In this document: positions 14,196-18,435 of the stretch, in pieces
Layout: each line of letters starts with the position of its first letter
How positions within the stretch are numbered: position 1 is the first letter of the stretch
Assembly (NCBI GenBank): GCA_900764755.1
Contig: CAAFPE010000066.1
Coordinates: 1-18,435 of the forward strand
DNA length: 18,435 nt
DNA from: an uncultured Oscillospiraceae bacterium
Lineage (GTDB): Bacteria; Bacillota; Clostridia; Oscillospirales; Oscillospiraceae
Direction: 5' to 3'
Program-made: the position numbers and the translations under genes
Notes under the pieces: model-generated
What the model was told of the DNA's origin: nothing
The model's database searches: none
What the model saw: the letters and a program-made list of their open reading frames with translations, nothing else

Positions 14196-14972
14196 ATGGT
14201 ACATTTTGTGGGGGCGGGGCCGGGCGGCCCCGACCTGATCACCCTTCGGGGGGCGGAGCTGCTGGGCCGGGCGGACTGTGTGGTGTATGCCGGGAGCCTG
14301 GTGAACCCGGCCCTGCTGGGCCTGGTTCGGGAGGGCGTCCCAGTATATAACAGTGCCCAGATGACTCTGGAGCAGGTGCTGGAGGTGCTGGAGGAGACCC
14401 ACCGCAGGGGGGGAGATACCGTTCGCCTTCACACTGGGGATCCTTGCCTATATGGAGCCATCCGGGAGCAGATGGACGCCCTGGACGCCCGGGACATCCC
14501 CTGGGATGTGACGCCGGGAGTGTCCTCCTTCTGTGGGGCGGCCGCGGCGGCGGGGGAGGAGTACACCCTGCCGGGAGTGAGCCAGTCGGTCATCATTACC
14601 CGGATGGCGGGGCGCACCCCGGTGCCTGAGAGGGAGGGGATCGCCGCCCTGGCCGCCCACGGTGCCACTATGGTGATCTTCCTGTCCGCCGGGATGCTGG
14701 AGGCATTGTCGGAGGAACTGCAAAAGGGGGCCTATACGGCGGATACCCCCGCGGCGCTGGTGTATAAGGCCACCTGGCCGGAGGAGAAGGTGGTCCGCTG
14801 TACGGTGGGCACCCTGCCCCAGGCGGGCCGGGAGCACCAAATCTCGAAAACTGCTCTGGTGCTGGTGGGGGATTTCCTGGCCCACAGCTACCGGCGCAGC
14901 CTGCTGTACCACCCGGGCTTTTCCACAGAGTACCGCCGTGGGGACGGATCGGCAGAGGCGGACCGGTCATGA
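14196..14972 (+). CDS. cbiF: Cobalt-precorrin-4 C11-methyltransferase
   Basis: 258-residue SAM-dependent methyltransferase that methylates C11 of cobalt-precorrin-4 to form cobalt-precorrin-5A. Signatures in order are HFVGAGPGGPDLITLRG (3-19), DCVVYAGSLVNPALL (27-41, very characteristic of CbiF/CobM), RLHTGDPCLYGAIREQM (77-93), TPGVSSFCGAAAAAG (106-120) and TLPGVSQSVIITRMAGRTPVP (124-144). The length matches the family. The ATG at 14196 has AAGGAG seven bases upstream and begins exactly at the conserved N-terminus; a longer in-frame start at 14121 would add 25 non-conserved residues. The stop overlaps cbiG by 4 bp (ATGA). Confidence 0.96.
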   Translation: MVHFVGAGPGGPDLITLRGAELLGRADCVVYAGSLVNPALLGLVREGVPVYNSAQMTLEQVLEVLEETHRRGGDTVRLHTGDPCLYGAIREQMDALDARDIPWDVTPGVSSFCGAAAAAGEEYTLPGVSQSVIITRMAGRTPVPEREGIAALAAHGATMVIFLSAGMLEALSEELQKGAYTADTPAALVYKATWPEEKVVRCTVGTLPQAGREHQISKTALVLVGDFLAHSYRRSLLYHPGFSTEYRRGDGSAEADRS

Positions 14973-15967
14973 GGGTGGAACTTATCGCCTTCACTGGCCG
15001 GGGAAACGCCTTGGCGGAGCGGCTGGCGGAGGCACTGACTGGAGCGGGCTGTCCGGCCGCCTGCACCCGGGAGGGCCTCCGGGTGGAGGAGTGGGCGGCC
15101 CGGGCCTTCGGGCGGTCGGAGGCCCTGGTCTTTGTGGGGGCGGCGGGCATCGCCGTCCGGGCTATAGCCCCCTGCCTGCGCCACAAGAGCACCGACCCGG
15201 CGGTGGTGGTGGTGGATGAGGTTGGGCGGTACGCGGTGCCCATCCTGTCCGGCCATCTGGGAGGCGCCAACGACCTGGCCCGCTGGATCGCCGATCTGAC
15301 TGGAGCGGAGGCTGTGGTCACCACCGCCACTGACGTCAACGGGGTCTTTGCGGCAGACCAGTGGGCGCGGCGGCAGGGGCTGCTGGTCCCCTGGCCGGAG
15401 CGGATCCTGGGGGTGTCCTCCCGCCTGCTGGCGGGGGAGGCAGTGTCCCTCTGGTCCCGGTGGCCGGTGTCCGGGCCCCGTCCCGCCGGATTGATCTGGG
15501 GGGAGCGGGACCGGGCGGACATTGTGGTGGACTGGACGCCGCCCCGCCCGGAGGCCCTGTGGCTGTGCCCACGAACCCTCCGCGCAGGCGTGGGGTGCAG
15601 GCGGGGGACCTCAGAAGAGGCCATCCGCGCTCTGTTTGACCAGACGATGAACGGCCTGGGCCTGCCGACCCGGGCGGTGGAGGCGGTGTGCTCCATCGAC
15701 CTGAAGGCGGAGGAGCCGGGGCTGCTGGCCTTTGCCGGGGCGCTGGGGCTGCCCCTGACGGTCTACCCCGCCGGGCGGCTGGCCCGGGTGGAGGGGAGCG
15801 TGTCCCCCTCCCCCTTTGTGGCCCAGGTCACCGGGGTGGACAATGTGTGCGAGCGGGCCGCCCTGGCGGCGGGCGGCGTGCTGCTGAAGAGCAAGACCAC
15901 CTTGGACGGGGTGACCCTGGCCCTGGCGGGTACGGAACCGGATTTGGATTGGAGGGAGCGGATATGA
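14969..15967 (+). CDS. cbiG: Cobalt-precorrin-5A hydrolase
   Basis: 332-residue enzyme that opens the delta-lactone of cobalt-precorrin-5A and releases the two-carbon fragment as acetaldehyde, giving cobalt-precorrin-5B, the substrate of CbiD. The N-terminal and central parts show VFVGAAGIAVR (54-64), HKSTDPAVVVVDEVGRYAVP (72-91) and SGHLGGANDLAR (94-105), all CbiG hallmarks. The C-terminal CbiG domain (about 205-332) has GVGCRRGTSEEAI, then SIDLKAEEPGLLAFA, and ends with LLKSKTTLDGVTLALA. Both domains are present and the length is normal. The ATG at 14969 overlaps the cbiF stop and has only a weak AGAGG upstream, so translational coupling is likely. Its stop overlaps the cbiH start. Confidence 0.95.
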   Translation: MRVELIAFTGRGNALAERLAEALTGAGCPAACTREGLRVEEWAARAFGRSEALVFVGAAGIAVRAIAPCLRHKSTDPAVVVVDEVGRYAVPILSGHLGGANDLARWIADLTGAEAVVTTATDVNGVFAADQWARRQGLLVPWPERILGVSSRLLAGEAVSLWSRWPVSGPRPAGLIWGERDRADIVVDWTPPRPEALWLCPRTLRAGVGCRRGTSEEAIRALFDQTMNGLGLPTRAVEAVCSIDLKAEEPGLLAFAGALGLPLTVYPAGRLARVEGSVSPSPFVAQVTGVDNVCERAALAAGGVLLKSKTTLDGVTLALAGTEPDLDWRERI

Positions 15968-16698
15968 AGCGGCTCTATGTGATCGGAATGGGCCCCGGCG
16001 GGGCGGAACAGCTGACGCCCCAGGCGCTGTGGGCTCTGGAGGACAGCCGGGTGGTATGCGGCTATACCACCTATATGGATCTGGCGCGGGGGTTTTTAGA
16101 GGGCAAGGAGCTGGTGACCACCCCCATGACCCGGGAACTGGAGCGCTGCCGCATTGCCCTGGAGCGGGCGGCAGCGGGAGAGACCACTGCGATGATCTGC
16201 AGCGGGGATGCAGGGGTGTACGGCATGGCAGGCCCCATCCTCCAGCTGGCGGAGGAGTTTCCGGAGGTGGAGGTCGAGGTGGTCCCGGGAATCACGGCGG
16301 CCCTGTCCGGCGCCGCCGCGCTGGGGGCGCCGCTGATGCACGACTTTGCGGTGATCTCCCTGTCCGACCTGCTCACCCCCTGGGAGGTGATCGAAAAGCG
16401 GCTGGACTGCGCCGGGGCGGGGGACTTTGTGGTCTGTCTCTATAACCCCATGAGCCGCCGGCGGCGGGACCATCTGGCCCGGGCCTGTGCCATTCTGCGA
16501 AAGCACCGGCCGGGGACGACTGTGTGCGGCTGGGTGAAGAACATCGGCCGGACGGGGGAGGAGCGCCGTCTGCTGACCCTGGAGGAGCTGGAGCAGGAGC
16601 AGGTGGATATGTTCACCACCGTGTTCATTGGAGCTTCCTCCACCCGGATGCTGTCCGGTCGGATGGTCACCCCCAGGGGGTACGAGGCCAAGGCATGA
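15964..16698 (+). CDS. cbiH: Cobalt-precorrin-3 (precorrin-3B) C17-methyltransferase
   Basis: 244-residue SAM-dependent methyltransferase that methylates C17 and drives ring contraction of cobalt-precorrin-3 to cobalt-precorrin-4. Signatures are LYVIGMGPGGAEQLTPQA (4-21), VVCGYTTYMDL (30-40), MICSGDAGVYGMAG (77-90), VVPGITAALSGAAALGAPL (106-124), HDFAVISLSDLLTPWEVIEK (126-145) and, later, LYNPMSRRR. These separate it clearly from CbiF and CbiL. It has no C-terminal iron-sulfur extension of the kind seen in some fused or longer CbiH proteins. The ATG at 15964 overlaps the cbiG stop, with GGAGGGAG (15951-15958) five bases upstream. The stop overlaps cbiJ by 4 bp. Confidence 0.95.
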   Translation: MKRLYVIGMGPGGAEQLTPQALWALEDSRVVCGYTTYMDLARGFLEGKELVTTPMTRELERCRIALERAAAGETTAMICSGDAGVYGMAGPILQLAEEFPEVEVEVVPGITAALSGAAALGAPLMHDFAVISLSDLLTPWEVIEKRLDCAGAGDFVVCLYNPMSRRRRDHLARACAILRKHRPGTTVCGWVKNIGRTGEERRLLTLEELEQEQVDMFTTVFIGASSTRMLSGRMVTPRGYEAKA

Positions 16699-17441
16699 GC
16701 ATCCTGATCTTCGGCGGCACCACTGAGGGCCGCCTGCTGGCCCGGGAGCTGTCCCGGCGCGGCCTCCCCGCCTGGGTCAGTGTGGCTACCCCCCTGGGGG
16801 CGGAGGAGCTGTCCGGCCTGCCGGGGATCATCCCCCTGGTGGGTCGGAAAACGGAGGGGGAGATGGCGGCTTTGCTCCGGGGCTTCTCCCAGTGTGTGGA
16901 CGCCACACATCCCTACGCGGCAGAGGTCTCTGCCAACATCCGGGCCGCCTGCGCCGAAGCCGGGGTTCCCCTGCGCCGTCTGCTGCGGGATCCGGGGGGC
17001 AGCTTTACAGGGATCCGGGTGGACAGCCCGGAGGAGGCTGCATCCTTCTTGTCGGAGCGGGCGGGCAGCATCCTGCTGGCCATCGGGGCCAAGGGGCTGC
17101 CCGCCTTTGCCGGGCTGGATCCCACACGCCTCTACCCCCGGGTGCTGCCTGTGGAGGAGAGCCTGGCGGCCTGCCGCCGGGCGGGGATCCCCACCCGGAA
17201 CATCATCGCCATGCACGGGCCGTTCTCACGGGCGCTGAACGCGGCCATTCTGGAGCAGTACCGCATCCGGTGGATGGTCACCAAGGACGGCGGCGCGGCG
17301 GGGGGGTTTGGAGAAAAGCTGGCCGCTGCCCGGGACGCTGGGGCAGATCTGGTGGTCATCGGCCGCCCGGAGGAGACAGGGGACGGCCTGGAGGATGTAT
17401 TGGCCTGGCTGTTGGCAGCCGAGTGTCAAAAGGAGGAATGA
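16695..17441 (+). CDS. cbiJ: Cobalt-precorrin-6A reductase
   Basis: 248-residue NAD(P)H-dependent reductase that reduces the macrocycle of cobalt-precorrin-6A to cobalt-precorrin-6B. The N-terminus is a Rossmann-like ILIFGGTTEGRLLARELSRR (3-22). VDATHPYAAEVSANIR (68-83) is the conserved CbiJ/CobK signature. The C-terminal half has FSRALNAAILEQYRIRWMVT and KDGGAAGGFGEKL, then VVIGRPEE, again typical of the family. The length is as expected. The ATG at 16695 overlaps the cbiH stop (ATGA) and has no strong ribosome binding site of its own, so coupling is likely. Two bases separate its stop from the ATG chosen for cbiET. Confidence 0.94.
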   Translation: MSILIFGGTTEGRLLARELSRRGLPAWVSVATPLGAEELSGLPGIIPLVGRKTEGEMAALLRGFSQCVDATHPYAAEVSANIRAACAEAGVPLRRLLRDPGGSFTGIRVDSPEEAASFLSERAGSILLAIGAKGLPAFAGLDPTRLYPRVLPVEESLAACRRAGIPTRNIIAMHGPFSRALNAAILEQYRIRWMVTKDGGAAGGFGEKLAAARDAGADLVVIGRPEETGDGLEDVLAWLLAAECQKEE

Positions 17442-17443
17442 GC

Positions 17444-18435
17444 ATGGAAGTGACCCTCATCGGTATGGGACCGGGTGATCCCTCCGCCCTGACCGGCGGT
17501 GCGCTGGCCGCCTTGGAGCAGGCAGATGTCCTCATCGGCTCCCGCCGTCTGGTGGAGGGCTGTGCCCTGTCGCCGGAGGCCCAGCGGTTTTCTTCCACAA
17601 AATCGGCCGAGATCGTGGAAATTCTGGCCAGCGGTCCGTGGGAGCGCCCCTGCGTGCTGTACAGCGGGGATACAGGGTTTCATTCCGGGACCCGGACTCT
17701 GCTCCCCCTGCTGGAGGAACGTGGGATCAGCTGGCGGGTGCTCCCCGGTGTGTCCAGTATGCAGTATTTTGCCGCCCGGCTGGGCCGCCCCTGGCAGGAG
17801 TGGCGGGTGGTCTCCGCCCACGGGCTGGCCTGTGATCCGGTTGGGGAGGTGCTGTCCGCCAAGGGACGGCCTGTGTTCTTCCTCACCGGCGGAGCCGGCG
17901 GGGCGGCAGCCCTGTGCCGCCGTCTGGCTCAGGCTGGGCTGGGCAGCCTGACTGCCGCAGTGGGGGAGGCGCTGTCCTACCCGGAGGAGCGGATCGTGGA
18001 GGCTCAGGTCTGGGAACTGGCGGAGCAGGAGTTTTCCACATTGTCCGTCCTGCTTGTGGACGGAGCGGCTCCTGTATGGCCGGTGCGCTCCCAGGGGATC
18101 GACGATGGGGCCTTTCTACGGGGGGAGGTCCCCATGACCAAGCAGGAGGTGCGGGCCGCCGCCCTGGCCAAGCTGGAGGTGCGGGATGGGGCGGTCTACT
18201 GGGATGTGGGGGCCGGGACAGGCTCGGTGTCTGTGGAACTGGCCCTGCTGGCCCCCAGAAGCCAGGTGTGCGCCGTGGAGTACAAGGGGGAGGCCTGCGC
18301 CCTGATCCGGGCCAACCGGGAGCGGTTCGGGGCGTATAATCTGGAACTGGCGGAGGGCCGCGCGCCGGCGGCCTTGGCGGACCTCCCCGCCCCGGACGGA
18401 GAGTTCATCGGGGTCTCTGAGGGGGAGCTGATCCC
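17444..18435 (+). CDS. cbiET: CbiE-CbiT fusion (precorrin-6B C5,15-methyltransferase and C12-decarboxylase), cut by window end
   Basis: 330 codons are visible and the frame is open to the right edge. The CbiE half (1-about 215) is a class III methyltransferase: VTLIGMGPGDPSALTGGALA (3-22), LIGSRRLVEG, YSGDTGFHSG and VLPGVSSMQYFAARLGRPWQ. The CbiT half begins near MTKQEVRAAALAKLEV (231-246) and has the class I SAM-binding loop DVGAGTGSVS (254-263). Together these methylate C5 and C15 and decarboxylate the C12 side chain, giving cobalt-precorrin-8. Fused CbiET proteins (like CobL) are usually about 400 residues, so about 70 are missing here. I chose the ATG at 17444 because AGGAGG (17431-17436) is seven bases upstream; the in-frame ATG at 17438 is only one base from it. 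The last visible stretch reads FIGVSEGEL, where relatives often have a more glycine-rich GGSGG-type loop. Confidence 0.94.
   Translation, partial: MEVTLIGMGPGDPSALTGGALAALEQADVLIGSRRLVEGCALSPEAQRFSSTKSAEIVEILASGPWERPCVLYSGDTGFHSGTRTLLPLLEERGISWRVLPGVSSMQYFAARLGRPWQEWRVVSAHGLACDPVGEVLSAKGRPVFFLTGGAGGAAALCRRLAQAGLGSLTAAVGEALSYPEERIVEAQVWELAEQEFSTLSVLLVDGAAPVWPVRSQGIDDGAFLRGEVPMTKQEVRAAALAKLEVRDGAVYWDVGAGTGSVSVELALLAPRSQVCAVEYKGEACALIRANRERFGAYNLELAEGRAPAALADLPAPDGEFIGVSEGELI

Overview
The DNA is very GC-rich with strong G/C bias at third codon positions. It carries an S-layer-homology protein, a lipoprotein-type substrate-binding protein, an anaerobic (cbi) corrin pathway, and strong AGGAGG-type ribosome binding sites with many ATGA overlaps. 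This suggests a chromosome of an anaerobic, high-GC Clostridia/Oscillospiraceae-type gut bacterium (Flavonifractor/Oscillibacter-like). That placement is inference from gene content and composition, not from a search.

Layout. Positions 23-9224 are all on the minus strand. Read in the direction of transcription they are: a FeoA-FeoB fusion for ferrous iron uptake (9224-6813); a HAD phosphatase with its own terminator (6731-5928); a three-gene MacAB-like efflux operon of membrane-fusion protein, ATPase and FtsX/MacB permease (5658-2013); and an S-layer-homology protein (1882-23). A 108-bp foldable repeat with terminal inverted repeats (1901-2008) sits directly in front of the last gene.

From 9433 to the right edge everything is on the plus strand and forms one compact, probably co-transcribed block. 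It begins with a substrate-binding lipoprotein, a FecCD-type permease and an ATPase (a BtuFCD/FhuBCD-type importer). A 35-codon small ORF follows, then cbiD, cbiL, cbiF, cbiG, cbiH, cbiJ and a cbiE-cbiT fusion cut off by the window end. These genes cover the middle (methylation, ring contraction and reduction) part of the anaerobic, early-cobalt-insertion route to cobyrinic acid. The methylmutase (CbiC), amidase (CbiA) and chelatase (CbiK/CbiX) are not in this window and may lie further right or elsewhere.

The 208-bp divergent region 9225-9432 has a good sigma-A-like promoter for feoAB and a weaker extended -10 promoter for the importer/cbi block. Iron uptake and corrinoid uptake/synthesis are therefore arranged back to back. 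I saw no B12-box-like cobalamin riboswitch there. No tRNA, rRNA, CRISPR array, transposase or phage gene was seen. No gene-free stretch exceeds 300 bases. I found no clear previously undescribed system. The items most worth a second look are the foldable repeat, the small ORF coupled to cbiD, the duplicated architecture of the efflux adaptor, the His-rich FeoA-FeoB linker, and the tandem 11-bp repeat upstream of the efflux operon.
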